From: JAFLCL01 sp964502175
GTDB lineage: Bacteria; Myxococcota_A; Polyangia; Polyangiales; Sandaracinaceae
Length of the DNA stretch: 64,000 bases
Assembly: GCA_964502175.1 (NCBI GenBank)
Contig: CAZCVE010000001.1
Coordinates: 124,001 to 188,000 of the forward strand
Reading direction: 5' to 3'
Shown here: piece by piece, positions 34,591 through 43,586 of the stretch
Layout of the letters: the number at the start of each line of letters is the position of its first letter
Numbering within the stretch: position 1 is the first letter of the stretch
The notes under the pieces: generated by a model
Databases searched by the model: none
What the model was told of the DNA's origin: nothing
What the model saw: the letters and a program-made list of their open reading frames with translations, nothing else
Program-made: the position numbers and the translations under genes

Positions 34591-34613
34591 CGGCGGGAGT
34601 GGTGTGCCCGCCG
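34591..34613. repeat. REP-like hairpin downstream of the RAYT-like gene
   Basis: CGGCGGG (34591-34597) pairs with CCCGCCG (34607-34613) around a 9-base loop (AGTGGTGTG), 40 bases after the RAYT-like stop. It resembles the upstream hairpin (GGCGG, AGTG in the loop, CCCGCC). The rest of 34552-34814 contains no convincing gene. Confidence 0.55.
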
Positions 34614-34814
34614 ACTGACGAGTCGAGCGGGCTGCTCGTGTTGGGCGTGCGCATGGGGCCGCGAGACGCATGTCGGCGCTTCGGCGCGAATGAGTGGCGA
34701 GACGGGTGCGGCCGGGCGTCTCGAGTCACGGACATCCAGACGCAATCCACAGCTCACCGCCAGAGGCTCACGAGGTGAGGTCTGACCTTTGCGCCGATCT
34801 CCTTCTGCTCGTCG

Positions 34815-37085
34815 TCAGGACTTGGGTGGAGGAAACGGCATCGGCCCCGCGAGCAGGTACTGCGACGGCCACGCCATCGGATACCCCTGAGCCACCGCTG
34901 CGTGCAGCGTGAAGTGCGGATCGGACAGGTGCGGACGCGCCAGCGCGACGAGATCTGCACGACCACCGAGCAGGATCGAATTCACCTGATCGAAGTCGCC
35001 GACGTTGCCCACCGCGATCGTCGGGATGCCCACATCGTTGCGGATGCGCTCGCTGAAGGGCGTCTGGTAGCTGCGTCCGAACACCGGCTTCGCGTCAGGC
35101 GAGGTCTGGCCCGTCGACACGTCGATCACGTCCGCGCCGCGGTCCTTCAGCGCGCGCGCGAGGACCACGGCATCCTCCGCGTCGAAGCCACCCGTCACCC
35201 AGTCGACCGCGGAGATGCGCACCGAGAGCGGCTTGTCGTCGGGCCAAGCCGCCCGCACCGCCTCCATCACCTCGAGCGGGTAGCGCATGCGGTTCTCGCG
35301 CGAGCCGCCGTACGCATCGCTGCGCTGGTTCGAGAGGGGCGTGAGGAACGAGCTCAGCAGATAGCCGTGCGCGAGGTGGAGCTCGAGCAGATCGAAGCCC
35401 GCCTCGAGCGTGAGCTTCGTGCTGGCCACGAACTGCGCGAGTACGTGGTCCATGTCGGCGCGCGTCATCTCGCGCGGCACCTGGCTTCCCTTCCTCACAT
35501 CGTACGGAATCGCCGACGGTGCGATCAGCGGCCAGTTGCCCTCCGCCAGCGGCACGTCCGAGCCCTCCCACAGCAGCCGCGTCGATCCCTTGCGGCCCGC
35601 GTGGCCGAGCTGAAGACCGATCTTCGCACTGGACCTCGTGTGCACGAACTCGACGATGCGCCTCCACGCGTCCTTCTGCGCGTCGTTCCAGATCCCCGTG
35701 CACCCCGGCGTGATGCGTCCCTCCGCGCTCACGTTCGTCATCTCGGTCATCACGAGGCCCGCGCCGCCGATCGCACGACTCCCGAGATGAACGAGATGAA
35801 AGTCGTCGGGCACGCCCTCCTTCGCGGAGTACATGCACATCGGCGAGACCACGACGCGGTTCGCCAGCGTGAGCCCGCGTAGCGTGAGGGGCGTGAACAT
35901 CGGGGGCACCGGCGTCTCGGCAGCGGTCACACCCGCCTTCGACTCGAACCATCGCTCGGCGCGCTCCACGAGCGCGGGATCACGAAGACGCAGGTTCGCG
36001 TGCGTGATCCGGCGACTCCGCGTCATCAGGCTCACGACGAGCTGGAGCGGCTCGAGCCGGTGATGACGCGGCGCCTGCTCGAACCACTCGAGGCTCTGCT
36101 GCGCGGCCGTCTGGACGCGGCCCGCCATCGGCTTGCGATCGCTCTCGTACGCGACGAGCGCGCGCGCGATGTCGCTCGGATGCTGATCCATCGCACGCCA
36201 CAGACCGATCGCATCTTCCATCGCGAGCTTGGTGCCAGAGCCGATCGAGAAGTGCGCCGTGTGCGCCGAGTCTCCGAGCAAGACGACGTTGTCGTGCGAC
36301 CACCGCTCGTTCTTCAGCGTCGTGAACTGCACCCAGCTCGAGCGGTTCGACATCAGGCGGTGGCCCGCGAGCTCGTCGGCGAAGAGGCGCTCGCAGTAGG
36401 CGAGGCTCTCGGCCTCCGTCGCGCCTTCGAGCCCCGAGCGACGAAACGTCTCCTCGTCGCACTCGACGATCATCGTCGAGAGGCCGGTGCCATCGGGGCG
36501 CACCTCGAACGGGTACGCGTGGATCTGGAAGAGGCCGTGCTCGTTCTCGCGGAAGCTGAACGTGAACGCAGAGAACACGCGCGTGGTGCCGAGCCAGATG
36601 TAGCGGCTCCTGCGCGGATCGAAGCTCGGACGGAACGTGGACTCCCACCTGGCGCGCGCGAGGCTCTTCACACCGTCGGCGGCGACGAGCAGATCGCACT
36701 CCTTCGCGAGCTCCTCGACGTCGTTCCGCTCGCTCGCGAAGTGGAGCGACACGCCGAGCTCGCGTGCGCGCCCTTGGAGGAGCTCGAGCAGCTTCTTGCG
36801 CGCGATGCCGCAGAAGCCGTGGCCCTCCGACCGGATGAGCTCGCCCTTCGCGAAGACGTCGATCGCCGTCCAGCGCGCGAAGTGCTTGGTGATCGCATCG
36901 TGCGAGGGCGCGTCGGCCTGCTCGAAGCCGGAGAGCGTCTCGTCGGAGAACACCACGCCCCAGCCCCACGTCACGTCCGCGGGGTTGCGCTCGTGGAGCT
37001 CGATGCGCGCATCGGGGAAGCGCTTCTGGAGGAGGATCGCGGAGTAGAGGCCGCCGGGGCCGCCGCCCAGCACGTTCACACGCAT
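34815..37085 (-). CDS. Bifunctional CoA-thioester monooxygenase/old-yellow-enzyme fusion
   Basis: A 756-aa flavoprotein. Residues 1-385 form an FAD monooxygenase (GxGxxG variant G-G-G-P-G-G at 7-12; second FAD motif V-V-L-L-G-D-S-A-H-T-A-H near 270). Residues ~393-756 form an old-yellow-enzyme-type FMN reductase (P-M-C-M-Y-S-A, Q-L-G-H-A-G-R-K-G, L-H-L-A-H-G-Y-L-L-S-S-F-L-T-P). This two-domain architecture is that of 2-aminobenzoyl-CoA monooxygenase/reductase and salicylyl-CoA 5-hydroxylase, which hydroxylate (and in the former case reduce) an aromatic CoA thioester. No CoA ligase or ring-cleavage gene is next to it. A FadL-type channel lies 65 bases upstream on the same strand and could import the aromatic substrate. 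Confidence 0.9.
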   Translation of the reverse strand: MRVNVLGGGPGGLYSAILLQKRFPDARIELHERNPADVTWGWGVVFSDETLSGFEQADAPSHDAITKHFARWTAIDVFAKGELIRSEGHGFCGIARKKLLELLQGRARELGVSLHFASERNDVEELAKECDLLVAADGVKSLARARWESTFRPSFDPRRSRYIWLGTTRVFSAFTFSFRENEHGLFQIHAYPFEVRPDGTGLSTMIVECDEETFRRSGLEGATEAESLAYCERLFADELAGHRLMSNRSSWVQFTTLKNERWSHDNVVLLGDSAHTAHFSIGSGTKLAMEDAIGLWRAMDQHPSDIARALVAYESDRKPMAGRVQTAAQQSLEWFEQAPRHHRLEPLQLVVSLMTRSRRITHANLRLRDPALVERAERWFESKAGVTAAETPVPPMFTPLTLRGLTLANRVVVSPMCMYSAKEGVPDDFHLVHLGSRAIGGAGLVMTEMTNVSAEGRITPGCTGIWNDAQKDAWRRIVEFVHTRSSAKIGLQLGHAGRKGSTRLLWEGSDVPLAEGNWPLIAPSAIPYDVRKGSQVPREMTRADMDHVLAQFVASTKLTLEAGFDLLELHLAHGYLLSSFLTPLSNQRSDAYGGSRENRMRYPLEVMEAVRAAWPDDKPLSVRISAVDWVTGGFDAEDAVVLARALKDRGADVIDVSTGQTSPDAKPVFGRSYQTPFSERIRNDVGIPTIAVGNVGDFDQVNSILLGGRADLVALARPHLSDPHFTLHAAVAQGYPMAWPSQYLLAGPMPFPPPKS

Positions 37086-37150
37086 GGCGCCGATGCTGCC
37101 CACTCCGAGCGCACCGCGCCCGGAGTCTCCTCACTCACCGGCGACGATGC

Positions 37151-38857
37151 TCAGAAGTGGTAGCTCGCGCCGAGCGTGAGGATGTGATGCATCTGCTCGT
37201 AGCGGCCCGCGTTCACCACGCCGCCGAAGCCGCCCGGGTAGCAGTTCGTCGCGGTCACCGGGCTCGCGGCGCTGTACGTCGGGCCTGTCGCCGGGCACAC
37301 GCCTTCCATCTGGAGCGCGTTGATCTGCCGGAACCTCGCGTCCGCGGGCGTCACGTTCACCGTCTCGCCGAGGAAGAATCCGTACGCCAGCGAGATGTCG
37401 AAGCGCTCGATGCGCACCGTTCCGCCGGCGTGGAGGCCGAGACGCCAGCCGCTGATGAAATCGTTCTGGAGGTAGTTGCGGTAGCGATTGTCGACGGGGA
37501 GCTCGAAGCTCACACCGGCGCGCACCGCGAGCGTGCCGGGGATCGGATTGACGTCGCCACCGAGGCGGAGTGTGAGCACGTCGCTCCAGCCGTGCGGGAT
37601 CGGGAGCGGCGTCGGGATCGGCACGCTGGACGTCGAGCCCGCCGGGCCACCCGTGCGCAGCATGCCCGAGCTGCCCGTCGGCATCGTCACCACGAAGTCC
37701 GTGACCTGCGAGAGCTGCTCGAACACCACGTCGAGCTCGAGATCGAAGTTCTCGTTCTGCATCGAGTCATCGATCTGACCCGCGACGGCCTCGCCCACCG
37801 TGCGCTGGTAGTGCCGGGGGCGAATGCGATCGGCGTAGCGCATCGCGAGCGTGAACTGGAAGGGCTGCCCCGCGCTGAGGCGCGTGTTCTGGATCGTCGA
37901 CGCGGTCGGCACGTAGCTGCCGTCCGCTCCCGTACCGAACGCACCGGTCGTGAGCTCGAGCGTGCCCTGCGCGTCGAGGGCGCCGCCGATCGAATCGGAG
38001 ATGCGACCCGAGACCATCACCTCGAAGTTCTCGTGCGGGATCAGGTGCACGGAGAAGATGCCGGCCGGCACGAACGGATCGATCACGCTGAGGCGCGTCC
38101 GGATGTCGGCGGACGGATCCTCGAACCCTGCAGTGCCCGGCGCGCCCTGCGCCGCGGTGCCGCTGTTCGTGTAGTTCGTGAAGTTGATGATGCCGATGCC
38201 CCACTGGAGCGTGAGACCGATGCGCAGCCAGTCGAACGGGCGATAGCCGATGCCGACGCTGGGGAAGAAGAGGAGCAGGTCCTGCTCGGTCACCATGTAG
38301 CGAACGGGCGTGGGCAGGCGCTGGCCGTTCACCATGGTGGTGCCGTCCGAGTTGCCCCATCGCGCGGTACCCGTGCCGTTCGGCGCGACGATGCCGAAGC
38401 CCATGCCGAGCTCGTCGGTGAGACGAACGTTCGCCATGATCTGCGGCGCGATCTGCGGCGCGCCCGAGTTGCAGATGCGCGGGAACGGCTGGTCGGCCCA
38501 CGTCGACGGGTTGAACGGCCCTTCGTCGGTCCCGAAGACCGAGCCTCCGCCCGCGTAGGTCTCGCCCATCGTGTCGTTGCCGGAGAAGTTTCCGCTGCGC
38601 GTCACGCACGCGTCCCACACGGTGAGGCTCGCGTTCAGAAGGATCTGCGCATCCGCGTCCGCGAGCATCGCGGGGTTGAGCGCGAGCGCGAGCGAGTCGT
38701 CGACGCGCGCCGCGAACGCACCGCCGCGGCCCATGCCGCGCGTGCCGACGCCGCTCACCTCGAAGCCGCCGGCGTGGGCGGTGGAGTGGAGATCACCGAG
38801 CGCATGCGCGCCGAGTGCGAGTGTGAGGGCGGTCGTGGCGAGGGCGATCTTGCGCAT
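37151..38857 (-). CDS. FadL/OMPP1/TodX-type outer membrane protein
   Basis: A 568-aa predicted outer-membrane beta barrel. The signal peptide (residues 1-29, ending A-H-A) is followed by the family hallmark G-F-E-V-S-G-V-G-T-R-G-M-G-R-G-G-A-F and L-A-L-N-P-A-M-L. Long loops with Asn/Gly/Thr are consistent with barrel turns, and the protein ends in aromatic Y-H-F, as in many barrels. FadL relatives pass long-chain fatty acids or hydrophobic aromatics. Together with the downstream monooxygenase, import of an aromatic compound is plausible but inferred. Confidence 0.9.
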   Translation of the reverse strand: MRKIALATTALTLALGAHALGDLHSTAHAGGFEVSGVGTRGMGRGGAFAARVDDSLALALNPAMLADADAQILLNASLTVWDACVTRSGNFSGNDTMGETYAGGGSVFGTDEGPFNPSTWADQPFPRICNSGAPQIAPQIMANVRLTDELGMGFGIVAPNGTGTARWGNSDGTTMVNGQRLPTPVRYMVTEQDLLLFFPSVGIGYRPFDWLRIGLTLQWGIGIINFTNYTNSGTAAQGAPGTAGFEDPSADIRTRLSVIDPFVPAGIFSVHLIPHENFEVMVSGRISDSIGGALDAQGTLELTTGAFGTGADGSYVPTASTIQNTRLSAGQPFQFTLAMRYADRIRPRHYQRTVGEAVAGQIDDSMQNENFDLELDVVFEQLSQVTDFVVTMPTGSSGMLRTGGPAGSTSSVPIPTPLPIPHGWSDVLTLRLGGDVNPIPGTLAVRAGVSFELPVDNRYRNYLQNDFISGWRLGLHAGGTVRIERFDISLAYGFFLGETVNVTPADARFRQINALQMEGVCPATGPTYSAASPVTATNCYPGGFGGVVNAGRYEQMHHILTLGASYHF

Positions 38858-38952
38858 CGGGCGCGAGGATATGCGTGCGAGCGCCAGCGATAGAAGACCG
38901 AACACGTGCCGAACGAACGTTGACGCAACGCGTCAGCCGGCGGGCGGGAGCC

Positions 38953-40362
38953 TCACTCCATGTCGCCGCCGTCGTAGTCGTCGAACTCGCCGTCGGCGAG
39001 GTTCTCGAAGCGCGTGAACTCGTGGAAGAACTTGCACTTCACGATGCCCGTCGGGCCGCTTCGCTGCTTGCCGACGATGATCTCCGCCAGGCCGCGCAGC
39101 TGCTGTCGCTCTTCGTCCTTCGCGTACACCTCGGGTCGGTACACGAACATGATCACGTCGGCGTCCTGCTCGATGGCACCCGACTCGCGGAGGTCGGCGA
39201 GCTGCGGTCGCTTGTCCTTGCCGGGGCGCGTCTCGACGCCGCGGTTGAGCTGCGAGAGCGCGATGACGGGGATGTCGAGCTCCTTCGCGAGTGCCTTCAA
39301 GGAGCGGCTGATCTCGCTGATCTCCTGCTCGCGGCTGTCGTTCTTGCTGCCCGAGCGCATGAGCTGGAGGTAGTCGACGACCACGAGGCCGAGGCCGTGC
39401 TCGCTCTGGATGCGGCGCGCCTTGCCGCGGAGCGCGGTGACGGTGAGCGCGGCCGTGTCGTCGATGAAGAGCGGCAGATCCGTGATCGGGCCCGCGGCGC
39501 CCATCAGCTTCTGCCAGTCCTGCGTCGAGAGGAGGCCGTTGCGCATGCGACCACCGTCGACGCGCGCCTCGCTGCACAAGAGGCGTCGCACGAGCTCTTC
39601 CTTGCGCATCTCGAGCGAGAACACGGCGACGCCCACGTTGCGGCCCGCCGCCGCCGCGACCGCGACGTTCAGCGCGAACGCCGTCTTTCCCATGCCGGGA
39701 CGGCCCGCGATGATCAGGAGCTCCGAGCCCTTGAGGCCGGCCGTCATCTCGTCGAGCTTCTCGAGCCCCGTGGGCAGGCCGATGATGCGCTCCCCGCGAC
39801 CGGCTGCGTCCTGCACCTGCTGGATCGTGCGCAGCACGATCTCCTTCACGTGCTCGTACGGCGCCGCGCCGCGCTGCTTGCCGATCTCGAACACGCGCTT
39901 CTCGGCGGTGTCGAAGAACTCCTCCGGCTCGCCGTAGTCGCCGTAGCCCGTCGCCGCGATCTCGTGGCACGCCGAGATCAGGCGTCGCACGTTGGCCTTC
40001 TCGCGCACGATGGTCGCGTGCTGCTCGATGTTCGCGACGGTCGGGATGGTGTTCGTCAGCGAGAGCAGGTGCTCGTCGCCGCCAGCCTTGTGGAAGTTGC
40101 CGCGATCGACGAGCCAGCTGCGGAGCGTGATCGTGTCGACGGGCTGCCCGCGCCGAAAGAGCTCCTGCATCGCGTCGAACACGAGCGAGTTGCCGCGGCT
40201 GTAGAAGTCGTCGGCGCTGAGCATCTGCAGCACGGTGTTCAGGGCACCGTTCTCGAGGAGGATGCCGCCGAGCACGGCGCGCTCTGCATCGAGCGAGTGC
40301 GGCGGGACGCGACCCCCCTCTCCGCGGGAGGGTCGGTCGGGCATGTCGAAGGCAGCGGTCAT
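38953..40362 (-). CDS. dnaB: Replicative DNA helicase DnaB
   Basis: A 469-aa replicative helicase. The N-terminal domain begins P-P-H-S-L-D-A-E-R-A-V-L-G-G-I-L, and the RecA-like motor has Walker A G-R-P-G-M-G-K-T near residue 220, Walker B V-V-V-D-Y-L-Q-L-M, the H4 region R-E-Q-E-I-S-E-I-S-R-S-L-K-x-L-A-K-E-L, and L-S-Q-L-N-R-G-V-E. Length and motifs are complete. It loads on the replication fork with primase DnaG. Divergent from the Rpn-like gene (68 bases apart). No helicase loader or origin genes are adjacent. Confidence 0.97.
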   Translation of the reverse strand: MTAAFDMPDRPSRGEGGRVPPHSLDAERAVLGGILLENGALNTVLQMLSADDFYSRGNSLVFDAMQELFRRGQPVDTITLRSWLVDRGNFHKAGGDEHLLSLTNTIPTVANIEQHATIVREKANVRRLISACHEIAATGYGDYGEPEEFFDTAEKRVFEIGKQRGAAPYEHVKEIVLRTIQQVQDAAGRGERIIGLPTGLEKLDEMTAGLKGSELLIIAGRPGMGKTAFALNVAVAAAAGRNVGVAVFSLEMRKEELVRRLLCSEARVDGGRMRNGLLSTQDWQKLMGAAGPITDLPLFIDDTAALTVTALRGKARRIQSEHGLGLVVVDYLQLMRSGSKNDSREQEISEISRSLKALAKELDIPVIALSQLNRGVETRPGKDKRPQLADLRESGAIEQDADVIMFVYRPEVYAKDEERQQLRGLAEIIVGKQRSGPTGIVKCKFFHEFTRFENLADGEFDDYDGGDME

Positions 40363-40430
40363 GGAGGGCCGGCCATCCTACACGGACACGAGACACGCAA
40401 CCGGCCACGCGTCGCGACGATGAAGGGGCC

Positions 40431-41456
40431 ATGTCGCAGAGCCCCCACGACGGCCTCTTCAAGCACGTCTTCTCCCAACCTGCCCTCGCCGCCGACGAGC
40501 TCAGGCGTGCCCTGCCGCGCCGGCTCGCGCGACGCATCGACTGGTCGACCCTGCGGCTCGTCGCGGGGAGCTTCGTCGATCCTCACCTACGGCAGCGTCA
40601 CACAGACCTCTTGTTCGAAGTGAGGACGAGGGGTCGGCCGATGTTCCTCCAGGTCCTCGTGGAGCACCGCAGCAAGCCGGAGGAGGCGCTGATGCTCCGC
40701 TTCGCCGGCTACGTCGTGCGGATCCATGAAGGCTTCGCGCGCGAGCATCCCGGCGAGCCGCTTCCGCTGGTCGTGCCCATCGTCTTCTCCCACGTGCGCG
40801 GTGGCTGGAAGGCGCCGACGGAACTCTCCGCGATGATCGCCGTGCCCGACTCGGATGGCTCGTGGACTCCGTTCGTGCCGCGACTCCGCTGCCTCGTGGT
40901 CGACGTCGCACGGCTCGACGACGCAGCGTTGCGCGCGCGGCCTCCGGTGACGGCCGCAACGCTCATGCTCCTCCGGGATGCCCGACGCGAAGGGTTGGCG
41001 ATGCACATGCGCCGGGTGCTGCCCATCTGGGAAGGCGTGGATCGAGAGGCGGGCGGCGAGACGCTCCGCGTGCTCGTCAGCTACATTCTGACGGTGGTCG
41101 CGGAGACCGAGCGCCGCGACGTGTTCGACGTGTTGGACGGAATCGGAGAGAGGACGCGAGAAGAAGCCATGCGCACCATCGCAGACAGCCTTCGTGACGA
41201 AGGTCGAGTGGAAGGTCGAGTGGAAGGTCGAGTGGAAGGTCGAGTGGAAGGTCGAGTGGAAGGTCGAGTGGAAGGTCGAGTGGAAGGTCGAGTGGAAGCC
41301 CTCCGCGAGGCCGTTCGCACGATCCTCGAGCAACGCTTCGGATCAGTCCCGTCGCACGGGATCGCAAGGCTCGCGCAGGCGGACGCTGCGCGCCTGGACG
41401 CCTGGATGCGCCGGCTCATGAGCGCGTCGAGCGTCGACGAGGCGCTGGCCGACTGA
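40431..41456 (+). CDS. Rpn/YhgA-like PD-(D/E)XK nuclease-family protein
   Basis: A 341-aa member of the Rpn (recombination-promoting nuclease)/YhgA-like family. The N-terminus has P-H-D-G-L-F-K-H-V-F and the nuclease core H-T-D59-L-L-F-E then F-L-Q-V-L-V-E78-H-R-S-K, followed by P-V-I-P-I-V-F-S-H-V-type strands. Residues 257-290 are the tetrapeptide E-G-R-V repeated in a perfect 12-bp DNA repeat, and then a conserved C-terminal helix (T-I-L-E-Q-R-F-G). Rpn proteins promote RecA-independent recombination in E. coli. A strong ribosome binding site (GAAGGGG) precedes the ATG. Confidence 0.88.
   Translation: MSQSPHDGLFKHVFSQPALAADELRRALPRRLARRIDWSTLRLVAGSFVDPHLRQRHTDLLFEVRTRGRPMFLQVLVEHRSKPEEALMLRFAGYVVRIHEGFAREHPGEPLPLVVPIVFSHVRGGWKAPTELSAMIAVPDSDGSWTPFVPRLRCLVVDVARLDDAALRARPPVTAATLMLLRDARREGLAMHMRRVLPIWEGVDREAGGETLRVLVSYILTVVAETERRDVFDVLDGIGERTREEAMRTIADSLRDEGRVEGRVEGRVEGRVEGRVEGRVEGRVEGRVEALREAVRTILEQRFGSVPSHGIARLAQADAARLDAWMRRLMSASSVDEALAD
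41199..41298 (+). repeat. Eight perfect tandem copies of a 12-bp repeat inside the Rpn-like gene
   Basis: The unit GAAGGTCGAGTG occurs eight times without a single mismatch (41199-41294), followed by a 4-base partial copy. It is in frame and encodes E-G-R-V each time. Absence of synonymous drift implies recent expansion or ongoing slippage/recombination; a change by whole units would keep the frame and lengthen or shorten a charged linker. Confidence 0.97.
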
Positions 41457-41462
41457 TCGCGC

Positions 41463-43586
41463 TCACTGTCCCTGCACGCGCGTGCGCGCTTCGCACGCCT
41501 GCCGGTAGCCGAGCGTGCAGGCGCGCTCGTAGTTCTCGAGGGCATGCGCGGGCGACGGCGTCGAGCCGATGTCGCCGTGCTCGTACATGCGTCCCAGGTT
41601 GAAGCAGCCGCGCGGCTCACCGCCCGTGCAGGCGCGGTGGTAGAGGTCGATCGCGCGTCGCGCGTCGCGCGTCACGCCTGCGGCCGTCTCGTAGAGCGTG
41701 CCCATGTTCGAGCACGCGAGGAGGTGGCCTCCGTCGCAGGCGCGCGTGAACAGTCGAATCGCGTCCTGAGGCGACCGACGCACGCCCGCGCCGCGCGCGT
41801 GGAGCGCGCCGAGGCTCGTGCATCCCGGCAGGAGCCCGCCCTCGCACGCGCGACGGTAGAGCATCGCCGCGCGTGCCTCGTCGGCGCTCGTCCCTGCGCC
41901 TCGCTCGAAGCAGTACCCCAGGGCGTTGCAGCCACGGAGATCGCCTGCCTCGCAGCTCGACGTGAACAGCTCGAACGCGCGCGCCTCATCGAGCGGAACG
42001 CCCGTGCCGCTGCGGTGCAGCAGGCCCAGCCGCGTACAGCCGTAGGGTTCCTCGCCCGTGCACGCTTGCTGGTAGAGACGCACGGCGTGCGCGAGATCGC
42101 GCGTCGCGCCGCGGCCTTCCTCGAAGAGCACGCCGAGGCTCGAACAGCCGAGCAGCTCCTCGCCCGTGCAGGCTTGCTCGAAGAGCTGTCGTGCCCGCGC
42201 CAGATCAGCCGTCACCCCGCGCCCCTCTTCGTACGCGAGGCCGAGGATCGCGCATCCGTACATCTCGTGACCATCGCACGCGCGCTGGAAGAGGCGGATC
42301 GCGCCCGGCAGATCCGCGGGACCTCCGCGACCCTCCTGGCGGAGGAGACCGAGGTGCACGCAGCCGAGGAAGTCGCCCGCACGACACGCCACGTCGTAGA
42401 GGCGCGCGGCCTCGGTCGCGTCCTCCTGCACACCACGCCCCTCCTCGCGCAGCACGCCCAGCGCCACGCAGCCGCCGGGCTCGTTGTCGCCGCACGCGCG
42501 CTCGTAGAGGCGAATCGCGGCGTCGAGGTTGGCCTCCATTCCGCGACCGAGCTCCCTCAGGCGCCCGAGGTTCGTGCAGCCGATCGGCTCGCCACCGTCG
42601 CACGCGCGCGTGAAGAGCTGCGCCGCGATGCGGTAGTCCTCGCCGTCTTCGCGCGCGAGCCCGAGATCGTTACAGGCCGCGGGACGCCCACCGTCGCAGG
42701 CGCGCGTGAGGAACTGTCCCGCGCGGCTCGCATCGCCGACCTCACCGCCTTGGAGGAGGTTGCCGAGGCGCTCGCAGCCCGCGAGATCACCGCGCTCGCA
42801 GGCAGACTCGTAGCTGCGCGCGGCGTGCTCGAGATCGCGCGGCACGCCGCGGCCACTGGTGTGGAGGTCGCCGAGCTGCGTGCACGCGACGCCGTCGCCT
42901 CCGCGACAGCCACGCGTGAACAACGAGACGGCCTCCTGCACGTCGCGCGTCGTCTCGCTGATCGCGAGGCGCTCGCCGAGGTGCGTGCACGCGGCGCCCC
43001 AGCCGAGCTCGCACGCGCGGGCATAGCTGCGACGGGCGTTCGCGAAATTCTCCGTCGCCCCGAGCCCAGCCTCCATCATGCGGCCCGCGTCGAAGCACGC
43101 CTGCGCGTGACCGTTGTCGCAGGCCGTCCGAAAGTTCGTCAGCGCCTGGGCGTAGTCCTGCGGCACGCCGTTGCCGAGGAGCTGCATCGCACCGAGGTGA
43201 CGACACGAGATGATGTCGCCGCGCATGCAGCCGTTGCGGTAGAGCGTCGCCGCGCGCGTGAGGTCACCCGCCTCTTCGTAGGCCTGCCCAGCTTCACCGC
43301 AGCGCGTCGGCGACGCGGCCTGAACCGCAGTGCCCGCCGCCGTGCGCGACGGAGCCGAGGCCGCGCACTCGGCGGCCGCCTGCTCGGGTGTCAGGGCGGC
43401 GGGGGGCGGAGGCGTGGGTGGCGTGCGACGCCGCTGCGCGCTCACGATCGAAGCGCTCGCGACGAGCAAGCACGTGAGGCCCACGAACGCCGAGGGGCGA
43501 AGGAGTCGAGCCCCGACGCGAAGGTGCGGTGCGCGGTCGTGGGGTGCGCGGTCGTGGGGTGCGCGGGGGTGTGGCGTGCGGTTCAT
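41463..43586 (-). CDS. Secreted Sel1-repeat protein
   Basis: A 707-aa protein with a signal-anchor-like hydrophobic segment (residues ~30-52, ending V-S-A-Q) behind a His/Arg/Pro-rich N-terminus. From about residue 100 to the end it consists of about fifteen Sel1-like (SEL1/TPR-type) repeats of 36-38 residues with the pattern A-x-x-L-Y-x-R-A-C-x-G-G-x-x-x-G-C-x-x-L-G-x-x-x-E-x-G-x-G. The recurrent Cys pairs across repeats are typical of the secreted HcpA-like branch and probably form disulfides in the periplasm. ATG at 43586 with a GAGGA ribosome binding site, overlapping the stop of the TPR-like gene (ATGA). Probably a protein-protein scaffold. Confidence 0.92.
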   Translation of the reverse strand: MNRTPHPRAPHDRAPHDRAPHLRVGARLLRPSAFVGLTCLLVASASIVSAQRRRTPPTPPPPAALTPEQAAAECAASAPSRTAAGTAVQAASPTRCGEAGQAYEEAGDLTRAATLYRNGCMRGDIISCRHLGAMQLLGNGVPQDYAQALTNFRTACDNGHAQACFDAGRMMEAGLGATENFANARRSYARACELGWGAACTHLGERLAISETTRDVQEAVSLFTRGCRGGDGVACTQLGDLHTSGRGVPRDLEHAARSYESACERGDLAGCERLGNLLQGGEVGDASRAGQFLTRACDGGRPAACNDLGLAREDGEDYRIAAQLFTRACDGGEPIGCTNLGRLRELGRGMEANLDAAIRLYERACGDNEPGGCVALGVLREEGRGVQEDATEAARLYDVACRAGDFLGCVHLGLLRQEGRGGPADLPGAIRLFQRACDGHEMYGCAILGLAYEEGRGVTADLARARQLFEQACTGEELLGCSSLGVLFEEGRGATRDLAHAVRLYQQACTGEEPYGCTRLGLLHRSGTGVPLDEARAFELFTSSCEAGDLRGCNALGYCFERGAGTSADEARAAMLYRRACEGGLLPGCTSLGALHARGAGVRRSPQDAIRLFTRACDGGHLLACSNMGTLYETAAGVTRDARRAIDLYHRACTGGEPRGCFNLGRMYEHGDIGSTPSPAHALENYERACTLGYRQACEARTRVQGQ
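43528..43567. repeat. 15-bp tandem repeat in the N-terminal coding region of the Sel1 protein
   Basis: The plus-strand unit GGTGCGCGGTCGTGG occurs twice in perfect tandem (43528-43542, 43543-43557) plus a partial third copy. On the coding strand it gives the reiterated peptide A-P-H-D-R. Minor slippage-type variation. Confidence 0.85.

Noticed and set aside
34383..34778. 131-codon plus-strand frame after the RAYT-like gene
   Set aside because: Overlaps the RAYT-like coding end and shows no domain; treated as a shadow.
41199..41298. CRISPR array
   Set aside because: The repeat is a 12-bp coding tandem without spacers; no Cas genes nearby.
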